Both the position numbers and the translations under genes were made by a program. DNA of 64,000 nt from JAPOXR01 sp965116115 (GTDB lineage Bacteria; Pseudomonadota; Alphaproteobacteria; Rhodobacterales; Rhodobacteraceae), in NCBI GenBank assembly GCA_965116115.1, contig OZ220486.1, positions 248,001 to 312,000 on the forward strand. Reading direction: 5' to 3'. The notes below the pieces were generated by a model, which was given only the letters and a program-made list of their open reading frames with translations, searched no databases and was not told the origin of the DNA. Positions 1-8,771 of this stretch are shown piece after piece. Position 1 is the first letter of the stretch. Every line of letters starts with the position of its first letter.

Positions 1-78
1 CTGCGGCTCGCTTGGGCGGTGCTGGTCGTGATGTCGATCTGGGTCATGTTTTTCTGGGCGATATCCATACCGGGATAG
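1..78 (+). CDS. 3' end of a hydrophobic (membrane) protein, partial
   Basis: An open frame enters the window and ends at TAG 76-78, three bases before the ABC ATPase start. The 25 visible residues are strongly hydrophobic (VLVVMSIWVMFFWAISIPG) and look like a final membrane segment. The tight spacing suggests it is the upstream gene of the metal-importer operon. A decayed copy of the same stretch lies at 2201-2280. Too little is visible to name a family. Confidence 0.5.
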   Translation: MRLAWAVLVVMSIWVMFFWAISIPG

Positions 79-81
79 CCT

Positions 82-816
82 ATGACCTACGCTGTGGCAT
101 TCGAGAATCTGACCCTTGGCTATGAACATCATCCGGCGGTTCATCAACTCGACGGCGAGGTTGCTGACGGGAGCTTGACCGCCGTCGTAGGGCCCAACGG
201 CGCAGGCAAGTCGACGCTGCTGAAAGGGATGACGGGTGCCCTGCGTCCGCTGGCGGGACAGGTACGTTTCGGAACCTGTGCGCGGAACGATATCGCTTAC
301 CTGCCGCAGCAATCGGATATCGACCGTTCGTTCCCGATCACGGTCGTCGAGCTGGTGGCGATGGGGCTGTGGAGCGAGATCGGCAGCTTATTCGGATTGC
401 GTGCCGTGCATCGTGCTCGGATCGACGATGCCGTTTCCGCCGTCGGGCTCATGGGATTCGAGTCCCGAATCATCGGCTCGCTGTCGGGCGGGCAGTTTCA
501 GCGTGCGCTCTTCGCGCGGCTCCTGCTTCAGAACGCGCAGCTCGTTCTGCTCGACGAACCCTTCACGGCCATTGATGCCAAGACTATGGTCGATCTCTTG
601 GGCGTGGTGCGGCGGTGGCACGGAGAGGGGCGCACGGTGATCGCGGTTCTGCATGATGCAGAGGTCGTCCGGGCGCATTTCCCCGAGACTCTGATGCTGG
701 CGCGCGATCTCGTGGCGCACGGACCCACGGCGAATGTGCTGACTTCCGCGAATCAGTTCCGTGCGCGCCAGATGTGTGAGGCCTGTGTGGGCCCGCCCCA
801 TGACTGCGGCAGGTAA
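82..816 (+). CDS. Zinc/manganese ABC transporter ATP-binding protein (ZnuC/MntA type)
   Basis: This is the cytoplasmic ATPase of a group-9 metal importer: it hydrolyses ATP to drive metal through the permease encoded next to it. The 244-residue protein has every ABC motif: Walker A GPNGAGKST near residue 38, a Q-loop in LPQQSD, the signature LSGGQFQR near 135, Walker B LVLLDEP near 154 and the H-loop VLHD. The ATG follows the upstream stop by three bases, and the permease starts eight bases after its stop, so the genes are clearly one operon. The final 25 residues contain Cys and His (CEACVGPPHDCGR), which could bind metal (inference). No substrate-binding protein lies in the window, so zinc versus manganese cannot be settled; the adjacent zur-like pseudogene favours zinc. 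Confidence 0.85.
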   Translation: MTYAVAFENLTLGYEHHPAVHQLDGEVADGSLTAVVGPNGAGKSTLLKGMTGALRPLAGQVRFGTCARNDIAYLPQQSDIDRSFPITVVELVAMGLWSEIGSLFGLRAVHRARIDDAVSAVGLMGFESRIIGSLSGGQFQRALFARLLLQNAQLVLLDEPFTAIDAKTMVDLLGVVRRWHGEGRTVIAVLHDAEVVRAHFPETLMLARDLVAHGPTANVLTSANQFRARQMCEACVGPPHDCGR

Positions 817-824
817 GCGTCGTG

Positions 825-1688
825 ATGTGGGAACCCTTGGTTCAACCATTTGCTGAATTCAGCTTCATGCGTCGGGCCATGATGGGCTGTATCGCGATTT
901 CTGTGGGCGGAACGCCCGTGGGGGTTTTTCTGCTGTTGCGCCGGATGAGCCTGACCGGTGATGCAATGGCGCATGCGATCCTGCCAGGCGCCGCGGTCGG
1001 CTTCCTCGTCGCCGGGCTTTCGCTCGGGGCCATGACGGCAGGCGGTCTGATCGCCGGCATGGCCGTGGCGTTGCTTTCGGGCTGTGTCGCCCGCTTCACG
1101 GCGCTGCGCGAGGATGCGAGCCTCGCCGCCTTCTATCTGATATCGCTGGCCCTCGGTGTGCTGATCGTGTCGACTCGCGGCAGCAATGTCGACCTGATGC
1201 ACGTCCTGTTCGGCACTGTGCTCGCGCTCGACAACGCGGCACTGATTCTGCTGTGCAGCATCGCCAGCATTACGCTGATTGCGCTGGCATTCATCTTCCG
1301 CCCGTTGGTTCTCGAATGCGCGGACCCTCAGTTCCTTCGCTCGGTGAGCGGGCTGAGCACGATCACTCATCTGACCTTCCTCGCGCTCGTCGTCATGAAC
1401 CTTGTCGGCGGCTTTCATGCGCTCGGCACGTTGATGGCCGTCGGCATCATGATCCTTCCAGCCGCAGCTTCGCGTTTCTGGGCGGTGAGTATCGGCGGGC
1501 TGATCGCAGGCGCGGTCGCAATCGCCATCGCTTCAAGCTTTTGTGGTCTCCTCGTCTCCTACCATTTCGGACTTCCGTCAGGGCCGACGATCATCCTCTT
1601 GGCAGGTGTCGTCTACGGGGTGTCGCTGACACTCGGGCCGGCGGGCAGCCTTGCCGCGCAAGTCTATCGCCGTCGTGTCAATGCCTGA
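825..1688 (+). CDS. Zinc/manganese ABC transporter permease (ZnuB/ABC-3 family)
   Basis: This integral inner-membrane permease forms the channel for the ATPase at 82-816. It has about 287 residues, is almost entirely hydrophobic, and carries the ABC-3 family pattern: an N-terminal MRRAMMGC...GVFLLLRRMSLTGDAMAHAILPG segment followed by repeated membrane helices. The conserved SLTGDAMAHAILPG region matches the family coupling segment. A GTG three bases upstream (822) is also possible; ATG 825 is preferred. Its stop overlaps the start of the degraded zur gene at 1681, which suggests that zur was the last gene of the operon. Confidence 0.85.
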   Translation: MWEPLVQPFAEFSFMRRAMMGCIAISVGGTPVGVFLLLRRMSLTGDAMAHAILPGAAVGFLVAGLSLGAMTAGGLIAGMAVALLSGCVARFTALREDASLAAFYLISLALGVLIVSTRGSNVDLMHVLFGTVLALDNAALILLCSIASITLIALAFIFRPLVLECADPQFLRSVSGLSTITHLTFLALVVMNLVGGFHALGTLMAVGIMILPAAASRFWAVSIGGLIAGAVAIAIASSFCGLLVSYHFGLPSGPTIILLAGVVYGVSLTLGPAGSLAAQVYRRRVNA

Positions 1689-2153
1689 TAGAGAGGCCGC
1701 AGTGACCAAGGGTGGAAACGTGCTGACCTCGGAACCGGGATCTAGACGCTCGTGAAACAGCGCGGCACGAACATGCAGGCGGAAGTGCTCGCCGTTTTGC
1801 GGAGATACGGTGCGCCGATGTCGGCAGACGATGTGTTCGGCTAATTGCGCGACGGCAATCCGCGGCTTGCGCCGCTGACGATATACCGCGCCTTGGCGGC
1901 GTTGATCCAGCGCGGCAAGGTGCATCGTCTCGAATCGCTCAAGGCTTCGTCGCCTGCAGGTGCGAGCGTCAGGGGCATGTTCCGATTTTCTCGATCTGCG
2001 GTGAGTATGGAACGTCCGAGGAAGCCGTCTCGCGGCGCATTACAAACAATCTGTCGAGAGTCGCGGGACAATCGGGGGTTCGCACTAGCACGCCACGTGA
2101 TCGAGGTCCGTGGCCGGTGTGCGCGTTGCGAATCGAAAGAAGCCTCGGCATGA
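1681..2153 (+). pseudogene. zur: Broken Fur/Zur-family metal regulator
   Basis: Pieces of a Fur-family repressor are readable in shifting frames. They include AEVLAVLRRYGAPMSADDVFG, ending at an in-frame TAA (1842-1844), then LRDGNPRLAPLTIYRALAAL, a typical Fur winged-helix recognition region. A second frame gives VPIFSICGEYGTSEEAVSRR, where the family has a Cys-x2-Cys metal site (here CGEYG, second Cys lost). The last piece, ARHVIEVRGRCARCESKEAS, returns to the first frame and keeps a terminal CxxC. One stop and at least two or three frameshifts make it non-functional. It overlaps the end of the permease gene. The probable consequence, by inference, is loss of zinc repression of this operon unless another Fur-family protein acts. 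Confidence 0.8.
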
Positions 2154-2200
2154 CGCTTTGGCGAAACACGGCGCGCGGGATGCTTCTCATCGGAGTCGGC

Positions 2201-2433
2201 CCGCGGCTCGCCCGGGCGGCGCTGGTCGTGATGTCGATCTGGGTCATGTTTTTCCGGGCGACATCCATACCCGGATAGCCTATGGCTTACGCCGTGGCAT
2301 TCGAGAATCTGACCCTTGGCTATGAACATCAGGCGGTGCATCAACTCGACGGCGAGGTTGCTTACGGGAGCTTGACGCCGTCGCAGGCCCCGACGGTCGT
2401 CTCCAGACAAGTCAACGCTGCCTGCTGAATGGG
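2201..2433 (+). pseudogene. Decayed partial duplicate of the ABC-importer start region
   Basis: This stretch closely repeats bases 1-230: the end of the hydrophobic upstream protein, its TAG, the ATG and the first roughly 45 codons of the ATPase. It carries substitutions and small deletions; the Walker A region is frameshifted and stops near 2428. It is a relic of a partial tandem duplication of the importer cluster, and the broken zur gene lies between the two copies. Confidence 0.8.
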
Positions 2434-2484
2434 TAACGGGCGGTCGCGCCCGCTTGCGGGACATTCTCGCGATGAGACTACAAT

Positions 2485-2812
2485 TCATCAAGGCACGCGG
2501 TAAATTCGGTTTTCTTAAGAGGACCGAGAGCAGTCTCATCACCCCGGAAATAAGCGTCTGTAATTCAGCCAGACGACTGTGATAAGCCAACATAACGATG
2601 ACCGGGATCGGCAATTCGTTGATGTTCTGCTGATGTTGGATGCCACGATCCACCGTGATAAGGGCACCAAAGCCCTCGGCAGCGGCGAGCGAGAGCAGAA
2701 GACCGTTTGCGGCACCCGCCCGTCCCATGTCTTGAACCGTCTGAATTGTGAACGGTTTTGGAAAGGACAAAGCGAAGTGCCTCGGCACGGATTCGTCAAG
2801 AAGCAGTTTAAT
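2485..2812 (-). CDS. DUF5615 PIN-like toxin candidate, 3' end lost (run-on frame)
   Basis: The frame reads KLLLDESVPRHFALSF, then TVQDMGRAGAANGLLLSLAA, GALITVDRGIQHQQN and PIPVIVMLAYHSRLAEL. This is the DUF5615 PIN-like pattern with acidic residues in LLLDE and TVDRG. Family members are usually about 115 residues and sit directly downstream of a DUF433 protein, as here. The expected start overlaps the DUF433 stop, but the codon at that place is ATT (2812-2810) rather than ATG; the next conventional start is GTG 2788, which would cut off the first acidic motif. The frame has no stop after the domain and runs through unrelated sequence to 1841, so the native 3' end was lost in a rearrangement. 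Function may be impaired. Confidence 0.6.
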
Positions 2813-3020
2813 CGCTGCCCGATACCATCATAGTCGTCGCCTGTTCCAGAAGCGCCACTGCTTGATGTCGGGACACGGTGGGGTAGTCGGTCAGGAAGTC
2901 GTCGAGCCTGTCCCCTGCCTCAAGATGTTCCATCAGTATACGCACCGGAACGCGGGTACCGGCGAACACGGGAGTTCCGCCAAGGACATCCGGGTTCCGT
3001 TGTATCAGCGTATCGGTCAT
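2808..3020 (-). CDS. DUF433 domain protein (antitoxin-like partner)
   Basis: This 70-residue protein has the DUF433 signature: RNPDVLGGTPVFAGTRVPV near the N-terminus, followed by LEAGDRLDDFLTDYPTVSRH, which resembles a small helix-turn-helix. DUF433 proteins are typically encoded just upstream of DUF5615 PIN-like proteins in predicted toxin-antitoxin pairs, and its stop codon overlaps the expected start of that partner. As in other such modules, it probably binds DNA and autoregulates (family inference). Confidence 0.75.
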   Translation of the reverse strand: MTDTLIQRNPDVLGGTPVFAGTRVPVRILMEHLEAGDRLDDFLTDYPTVSRHQAVALLEQATTMMVSGSD

Positions 3021-3110
3021 CGCAAGATTCCGAGTTGAATGAAATTAGACACAGGTCGCAGTGTTTTTGAGGTCGAGTCCCAAGAAGCTGCTGTCGAAGG
3101 AAACATAGCT

Positions 3111-4754
3111 TTATTCTGCCCATCCGGTTTGAGCAGACACGTGATATGCAGCACACGTCTCCGCCCGCGTTTCATCTCTTTTTTTGATCCTTCTGAGCCA
3201 TTCGGACTCGTCAACAGCCACTCGTGCCAGCGTTGCGGAAAAATTCTGCACGATGCGTTGTGCGTATTCGACCTTAAGCTCACCCCTCCACTTATATCGT
3301 TTGCCGCAGGCGTCTTTGAATTCGAAATGACTGCCGGTATCCGATTTCGCTGCGGTTACCGCACCGGGCTCAGACGCCGGATCGAAGTCCCGAATGACCC
3401 AGCCGGCTGAATCGGGTTCGATCCCCATCCGTTTGAATTTGTCATTGTCGAGACGCACGATAATCTGTTCTGGTTCCTCTTTCGGCTCGCCCAAGGGAAG
3501 AAAAAAGAATGAAGTTTTCTGTTCCAGTCTGACGCAATCGCACCGAGGTTTCATGCAGATCAAATGCCGCTCATTCCCATCGGACATATCCGTGACGACG
3601 GTTCCCAACCACAAAATCGGCGGCGGTGCGCTGTACACTGTTCGGTAGCTCATGATCCAAGCCAGCTGCTCGTCAAGGCCTCCGGCATTATCACCGGAGA
3701 AGCCGGCGGAAAGAACTTCATGGCCTCTTTTTTGTTCTTTTTTGCTCAGTACACTTTTCTCAAGCCCCTTAGTCGCTAAGATAATAATCTCCTGCAGGTC
3801 GAGCTTCTTTCTACCGAAATTGAATTCCGTAATACCCTTTCGCCGTATCCAGCCTTCTACGGCACCCGCGCCGCCGGGAGACTCCTCTGCCACGGCGTTA
3901 TCCATGAGGCCTCGAAGCTCTTGGGCCACATGGTTTACAATTTGGCGCTCCGCATCTTCAGGATCGGGAAGACATGTTCTGTGGGTAAGAAACGCCGGGT
4001 CCAGTTTCATGCTGAACCGGTCTAAGACCCTGTGCGCTCCCTCTCGAACCGCGGCCAAAGAGGTCAGTGCGATACCGGGAAGCAACCCCTCAGTCATTGA
4101 GGCGAAATCCTCAGCCAGCCGCTCGGGAAGATCTTTCTCCTCTACGCACCGTTCTGTCAGCGGCGGTGCCAGATTCACACCGTACTTCGCATAAAGAACC
4201 ACCCGGCCATGCCGGTATGGAATTTCCATTTCAAACCCGGTCTTCTGTGGCTTCGGCTCAAGTCTGCTGTCCTCCAGCTTGGTGAAGATTTTCTCATAGA
4301 TATCCTGCAGACTCGCCTCACCGGTGTAAATCGCTACGAGGCGAAGCGAATGTCGATCTGCCTCTACGGTCAGCAGACCATTCAACAGGCTCAGCGCACG
4401 GTCCGGGTCATCTTCTTGCAGGCGCCAGTCCAAGATCACGATATCGGCTTGTTTCATCGTTTCCATGGCCGCACTCATGGGATTTACAACGCCGCAGATC
4501 ACCCCGAGCGCAGAGAAGGAATCAATGAGCGAAGCCGCGTCCAGGGTGTGACTGTCCCGGCGGCCTGACTGTTCCTGTGGATCCAGACGCGATGTCCGCG
4601 TGTGCCGGTCAGGCACTATAACTTCGGACTTTGGCCTGCCGCCTCTGTCCGGATTGATATACGCTTCGTCATCGACCACCACCGCCGTCTGAAGAAAACG
4701 TTTCGCAATGCCGCGGCTGCGGCGTTCGAAATCGTCCTTTGAGTCCGACGACAC
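3111..4754 (-). CDS. Receiver-domain-like protein of a defence-associated three-gene block
   Basis: The 547-residue protein starts at GTG 4754, four bases after the upstream ATPase stop, with an AAGGAG ribosome site inside that gene end. The N-terminal part (about 22-150) resembles a divergent response-regulator receiver: an acidic pair in VVVDDEAY (28-29), a likely phospho-acceptor D109 in IVILDWRLQ, and AIYTGE near 141. An insert of about 35 residues follows the first strand. The rest matches no enzyme I can name; it has a Cys cluster, CMKPRCDC, near residue 405. Divergent receivers like this are known next to GHKL ATPases in predicted conflict systems. No DNA-binding output domain is recognisable, so the C-terminal 400 residues may be the effector or a docking module (inference). 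Confidence 0.7.
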   Translation of the reverse strand: MSSDSKDDFERRSRGIAKRFLQTAVVVDDEAYINPDRGGRPKSEVIVPDRHTRTSRLDPQEQSGRRDSHTLDAASLIDSFSALGVICGVVNPMSAAMETMKQADIVILDWRLQEDDPDRALSLLNGLLTVEADRHSLRLVAIYTGEASLQDIYEKIFTKLEDSRLEPKPQKTGFEMEIPYRHGRVVLYAKYGVNLAPPLTERCVEEKDLPERLAEDFASMTEGLLPGIALTSLAAVREGAHRVLDRFSMKLDPAFLTHRTCLPDPEDAERQIVNHVAQELRGLMDNAVAEESPGGAGAVEGWIRRKGITEFNFGRKKLDLQEIIILATKGLEKSVLSKKEQKRGHEVLSAGFSGDNAGGLDEQLAWIMSYRTVYSAPPPILWLGTVVTDMSDGNERHLICMKPRCDCVRLEQKTSFFFLPLGEPKEEPEQIIVRLDNDKFKRMGIEPDSAGWVIRDFDPASEPGAVTAAKSDTGSHFEFKDACGKRYKWRGELKVEYAQRIVQNFSATLARVAVDESEWLRRIKKRDETRAETCAAYHVSAQTGWAE

Positions 4755-4758
4755 TGTC

Positions 4759-7710
4759 TTATGACTCCTTCACCGGCGCGATACCGAACGCCGCGCCCCG
4801 ATCTCCACGGATCAGCAAAAGATCAAAGCCGACTCGGCGCAGAGTCTCGCGTCCAATGTGCAGTCCCATTCCTCGTCCTCCGGGTTTTCTGCTGAAGCCG
4901 AAATCAAAAATTGCCTCACGGTCACGGATATTGATCCCAGGTCCGGTGTCCGAGACTGCCAGCACGCCGTCACGTTCATCCAGCTCAATGCTCCGCTCTC
5001 GCTGCGGATTTTGCTGTGATAACCAGAAAATGGAATTATCCACAAGATTCACGAAGACCGGGTAGAAGCTTGACGGAAAACCGATAACCTTGGCGTTGGC
5101 GAAGGCCCTTGTCGCCGTCAATTTAACATCGTGCCGCGCCATGCGCGCCCGGAACAATTCTTCAAGAAAGTCTCGAATCTCGGAACCTTTGATTTCAACT
5201 TCTTTCCTGTAGAGACGCCGCTGCAGCGGCGTGAACAGCGTCAGATAGCCGTCCAGATGATCGAAGCTCGTGCGGATGCCGTCGTACAACCCGCCCAGTT
5301 CTTCGTTCACATCAGCCCACGCTTTCAGTTTCCGCAGGCCGTTGCGAATCGACCGTATGGTTCCGGAGAACTCATGGTTTATGATTTCGATTGCCATTCC
5401 CAACTGCGCCAGCTGCGCATCGGCGGCGGCCTCTTCTTCCAGCAGGAGATTGCGTTGTTCGATCGCCATCAATTGATCAGCTGTCGAATTTTCACCCGTC
5501 AAGCCTATCTCTTGGAGCTGCTCCAATACCGAACGCAGCAGAGATCCCTGTTCTTTCGTGACCTCAAGCACTCTGGTTTCAAGTGCATTTCTGGTTTCAA
5601 TAAAACGTTCGTCTGACATCTCTGCAAAATCGATCCGCTGAAACTCGCTCATCACTTCCCGAAGCTCAGCCTCTACAGTCTTAATGGACTCTCCTGCGAC
5701 TTCCCGTGCCTTGGAGGCCACGCTGTCAGCTTTCGTTCTTACGGCCCGGCTCGATTCGCTTGCTTTCTTTCGCGCCTCCCGGCCAAGATCCTCCAAGGCG
5801 GCTTTTACCCGGACATGGCGGTTAAGCGACAATTTCGCCTTTTTCGCTTCGTCGGCGATCAAATCCTCGACAATTTCACGCGCCGGCCGGAACACTTTGT
5901 CTTGCAGAGAAGTGAACTCCGTATTGTAAAGGTTCCAGTCCCGAACGGCGGCCCTGCTGAGTCCTATGCGCGGACGGGCTATACGGTAGCTGTTCTCCAG
6001 GTCACGGATATCCGCCTGTGCCCGGCTTTCGAGATCAAGAACCTTGTCGGCTGCTAGTCGGCTGTCCGCAATACCACACGCTGACCGCAACTCCTTTTCG
6101 ATGCGCTCTGTCAATTCCAAAGTTTCGTCTTGGGGTGTATTATTCTGTATTTTTTCGAAAAACTCTCTCAGTTTGCTCTCGAACTGTCTTTTTCTTTCCG
6201 AAACCTGCCTTTCCCGCCGTTTTCTGGCTGCATCTTCTCTGGAAAGCTCGATTTTCCGCGATTCAAATGTTCCGGTGTGCATTCCTTCAGACCGGAAGAA
6301 ATCAGCGGCCATTTGAAGAAGGAAACTCTGAAGAATCGACCGGAACTGGCGATATGCCTTGTTCTCTTGGAAGCCCTCTCGCCCGGCCTTTTCCGAAAGT
6401 CTGCGGTTCCTTTCGGTATCAATCTGCACCGCTCCGAACATTTTCCTGTGAGAAAAATAATAGTAATGGGCGCTCTTTGACCGTCTGAGCTCAATATCCA
6501 GCCAATCGAAATCTGTGTCGCCGTAAGGCAGAACGCGAATCCCGTTCCGGAATATGTACAGCCCTCCCAGTTGATCTGTTTTCGCGGCCAGTCTGGCGTG
6601 TTCTTCGTTCGGAATCGTCGAGTGCCTGCTTTCGCCCTCAAAGGCGGCGAAACTGATCGAAAACGGTCCGCAAAGCGTGTGTGTGCCGTCACTGCCCCAA
6701 GGAATGACGTGTCCTTCTGTCGTCCTGCCGTAAATCGAGACTTCGCCCCGGAACTGGCCGAATTCATCGAACTCGCCGCAAACTCGGTGGTCCGCACTTT
6801 GAAATTCCTGCGGCGTGAAAAACTCGTCATCTCCGATCAAATCTTCGCTTAACTCATCTGTCACGTGGTCGCGGAACGCAGTGCGGATAACGGGCTTCAA
6901 GTCCGGCATCATGGTGTTGCTGAATCCAAGAAGCGCTTTCTTCAAGGGCGGCGCCTTTTTCAGTGCAACCGCCCTGCCTACCGAAGGATTTCCGTCAATA
7001 TCGTCTTTCAGCAGCGGCGAAGCAGGTTTGATAATGAAGTGTGTTCCGCTGCCGTTCCCGGCAAGAGAAGGTTTCCGGAGGAAGGAGTCGATGTCTTGCG
7101 GATCCACATTGAATCGCGTCAATTCATCCGTTAGTTTCTCTAGGAATTGACTCTTGACGCCGCGGCCGACAATTTCGGCGTTCGCGCGGAACTCCTCCGC
7201 CATCTCCGCCACATCGTGCGCTGAGGGAAGCGTTCCCGGAGAAAATGTGCGCAATGGGATGTCGATTTCCTCCAAGTCGATGCGCGGCCATTCGAAAATG
7301 CCCCAGTTAAGGAACGCTGCAGTCAGATCTGACGCTCCTTCGCTATTCTTCGCCCTCGTGAGAACCAATAGTTGCGGACCGACGGTTGCGATCGCCAGTC
7401 TTCCGATTCCTTTTTCCCCGAACATCGGACGCGGCTTCTTGCTCAAGTCTTGCGGCGGTCGTCGATCGGAATCGAACTTGCTTTCCGTGCCGATTGTCAG
7501 CCACCGAGTTATGAAGTCGTCCCGGCTCATCCCGACGCCGTCGTCTCTCAGAACGAACAGATCATCTGAGCGGTAATAGTCGATCTCGACGCGGTCGGCA
7601 TAGGCATCGTGCGCGTTCTTGAACAACTCGCTGATTGCCGTTGGGATGCCGGCAATCTGCTGCCTTCCGAGCATATCGAGCGCACGTGCACGAGTCCTGA
7701 ACTTCACCAT
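4759..7710 (-). CDS. Large protein with two GHKL ATPase domains (MORC/HSP90-like N-terminus, histidine-kinase-like C-terminus)
   Basis: The 983-residue protein starts at ATG 7710, overlapping the methyltransferase stop in TGATG. Its N-terminus is a GHKL ATPase: ELFKNAHDAYAD (28-39, N-box), LRDDGVGMS (54-62) and GEKGIGRLA (98-106). A long charged coiled-coil region fills roughly 510-760. The C-terminus is a second GHKL unit of histidine-kinase type: an H-box-like IEIINHEFSGTI (His near 779), an N-box NLVDNSIFW near 888, VSDTGPGI near 920 and GGRGMGLHIGRE near 946. A protein with both units, flanked by a DNA methyltransferase and a receiver-like protein, is best read as a sensor that may phosphorylate the receiver. 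That role is inference. It is not MutL: the MutL C-terminal domain is absent. Confidence 0.75.
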   Translation of the reverse strand: MVKFRTRARALDMLGRQQIAGIPTAISELFKNAHDAYADRVEIDYYRSDDLFVLRDDGVGMSRDDFITRWLTIGTESKFDSDRRPPQDLSKKPRPMFGEKGIGRLAIATVGPQLLVLTRAKNSEGASDLTAAFLNWGIFEWPRIDLEEIDIPLRTFSPGTLPSAHDVAEMAEEFRANAEIVGRGVKSQFLEKLTDELTRFNVDPQDIDSFLRKPSLAGNGSGTHFIIKPASPLLKDDIDGNPSVGRAVALKKAPPLKKALLGFSNTMMPDLKPVIRTAFRDHVTDELSEDLIGDDEFFTPQEFQSADHRVCGEFDEFGQFRGEVSIYGRTTEGHVIPWGSDGTHTLCGPFSISFAAFEGESRHSTIPNEEHARLAAKTDQLGGLYIFRNGIRVLPYGDTDFDWLDIELRRSKSAHYYYFSHRKMFGAVQIDTERNRRLSEKAGREGFQENKAYRQFRSILQSFLLQMAADFFRSEGMHTGTFESRKIELSREDAARKRRERQVSERKRQFESKLREFFEKIQNNTPQDETLELTERIEKELRSACGIADSRLAADKVLDLESRAQADIRDLENSYRIARPRIGLSRAAVRDWNLYNTEFTSLQDKVFRPAREIVEDLIADEAKKAKLSLNRHVRVKAALEDLGREARKKASESSRAVRTKADSVASKAREVAGESIKTVEAELREVMSEFQRIDFAEMSDERFIETRNALETRVLEVTKEQGSLLRSVLEQLQEIGLTGENSTADQLMAIEQRNLLLEEEAAADAQLAQLGMAIEIINHEFSGTIRSIRNGLRKLKAWADVNEELGGLYDGIRTSFDHLDGYLTLFTPLQRRLYRKEVEIKGSEIRDFLEELFRARMARHDVKLTATRAFANAKVIGFPSSFYPVFVNLVDNSIFWLSQQNPQRERSIELDERDGVLAVSDTGPGINIRDREAIFDFGFSRKPGGRGMGLHIGRETLRRVGFDLLLIRGDRGAAFGIAPVKES

Positions 7711-8771
7711 CAGCGCAGCCTTCCCGCATTTTTCAGATGCTTGATGAAGTGATGGCCGGCGAGTTCCGCCAAACTGACCGGAACCGCATTGCCGATCTGT
7801 CTCGCCATCGACGCCATACTGCCCTTGAACACGAAGTCCTCGGGGAATGTCTGCAAGCATGCGGCTTCTCTAACGCTGATGGCTCTGTTCTGCTCTGGAT
7901 GGCCGAAGCGCCCGTTCGAGTAGCTCGTGCACCGTGTGGTGAGCCCCGATGCCGGAGCGTTCCATGACATCCGGCCGTAGACATCGCTATAGCCGGACAG
8001 TTCTTTGTGGCATTTGAGCGTCAAGCGCTGCGGCCAGTCCCGATTGCCTCCGCCTTCCGGCGTCGCTTCAATACGCTCCAGATTGCGCGCGGAAAGATTC
8101 GCCGCCCTGTGATTCGGAATCTCTTGATGCTCCTCTCCCGCCCGGATCGGCGGAAGATGGGAAATCCGGTCCTTGACCGTGACGTATTGTTCGTTCGCCG
8201 TCCCCGGCCCGTGGGTTTCTTCAGGCAGACGTATACTGCCGTGGCGGCTTCCCACCAGTACGAGCCGGCGGCGGCTTTGAGGTATTCCATATTTGGCAAG
8301 CATCAGCGGCCGGCAGTCCACTTCGTAACCCGCTCTGTCTAAGCGCCGCAGAAAACTGCCGAAAAGCTGGCTGTTCTTATCCAGTTTCTGAAGCCCCGGC
8401 ACATTCTCCACGAACACGAGATCCGGCTGACAGTTTTCCACCAGATCCGCGAAATATGAAAGAAGCGGGATGCGGTCGTCCTGACTTGGTTTCGGGCGGG
8501 CCGTATTCTGCTTGGTGAAGGGCTGGCACGGCGCACACCCGCTGAACAGCACCGGCCCCGCCCGTCTGGCTCTCATCTTGGACCGGAGAGTGTCAGCACT
8601 GATTTTCCGAATGTCCGCAAGTTCGAAGTGCGCTTCAGGAAAATTCGCCTTGAAGCTCGCCTTGGCGTCCGCATCGCGGTCCAGCGCGAACGCGATCCTC
8701 ATCCCGGCGGCCCGGAAACCGCAGCTCGCGCCGCCGCATCCGGCAAAGAAGTCGTATACCTCGACAGTCAT
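7710..8771 (-). CDS. DNA (cytosine-5-)-methyltransferase
   Basis: This enzyme transfers a methyl group from S-adenosylmethionine to C5 of cytosine in DNA. All diagnostic motifs are present in the 353-residue protein: motif I VYDFFAGCGGASCGF (5-19), motif IV with the catalytic Cys in GCAPCQPF (Cys 82), motif VI FVENVPGL (Glu 122), motif VIII QSRRRLVLVG, IX VREAACLQTFP and X QIGNAVPVSLA. ATG 8771 lies four codons before motif I, as is usual; a TTG at 8807 would add twelve residues. Its stop overlaps the GHKL gene start, so the two are translationally coupled. No cognate restriction endonuclease is adjacent, so the mark may serve the GHKL/receiver proteins. The target sequence cannot be read from the protein. 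Confidence 0.9.
   Translation of the reverse strand: MTVEVYDFFAGCGGASCGFRAAGMRIAFALDRDADAKASFKANFPEAHFELADIRKISADTLRSKMRARRAGPVLFSGCAPCQPFTKQNTARPKPSQDDRIPLLSYFADLVENCQPDLVFVENVPGLQKLDKNSQLFGSFLRRLDRAGYEVDCRPLMLAKYGIPQSRRRLVLVGSRHGSIRLPEETHGPGTANEQYVTVKDRISHLPPIRAGEEHQEIPNHRAANLSARNLERIEATPEGGGNRDWPQRLTLKCHKELSGYSDVYGRMSWNAPASGLTTRCTSYSNGRFGHPEQNRAISVREAACLQTFPEDFVFKGSMASMARQIGNAVPVSLAELAGHHFIKHLKNAGRLR

Noticed and set aside
1841..2788. A single 315-residue minus-strand protein
   Set aside because: Only the first 95 or so residues match a family (DUF5615); the rest is antisense of the zur and importer relics.
4759..7710. MutL mismatch-repair protein or plain sensor kinase
   Set aside because: Two separate GHKL units, a long coiled coil and no MutL C-terminal domain or membrane/PAS sensor region.
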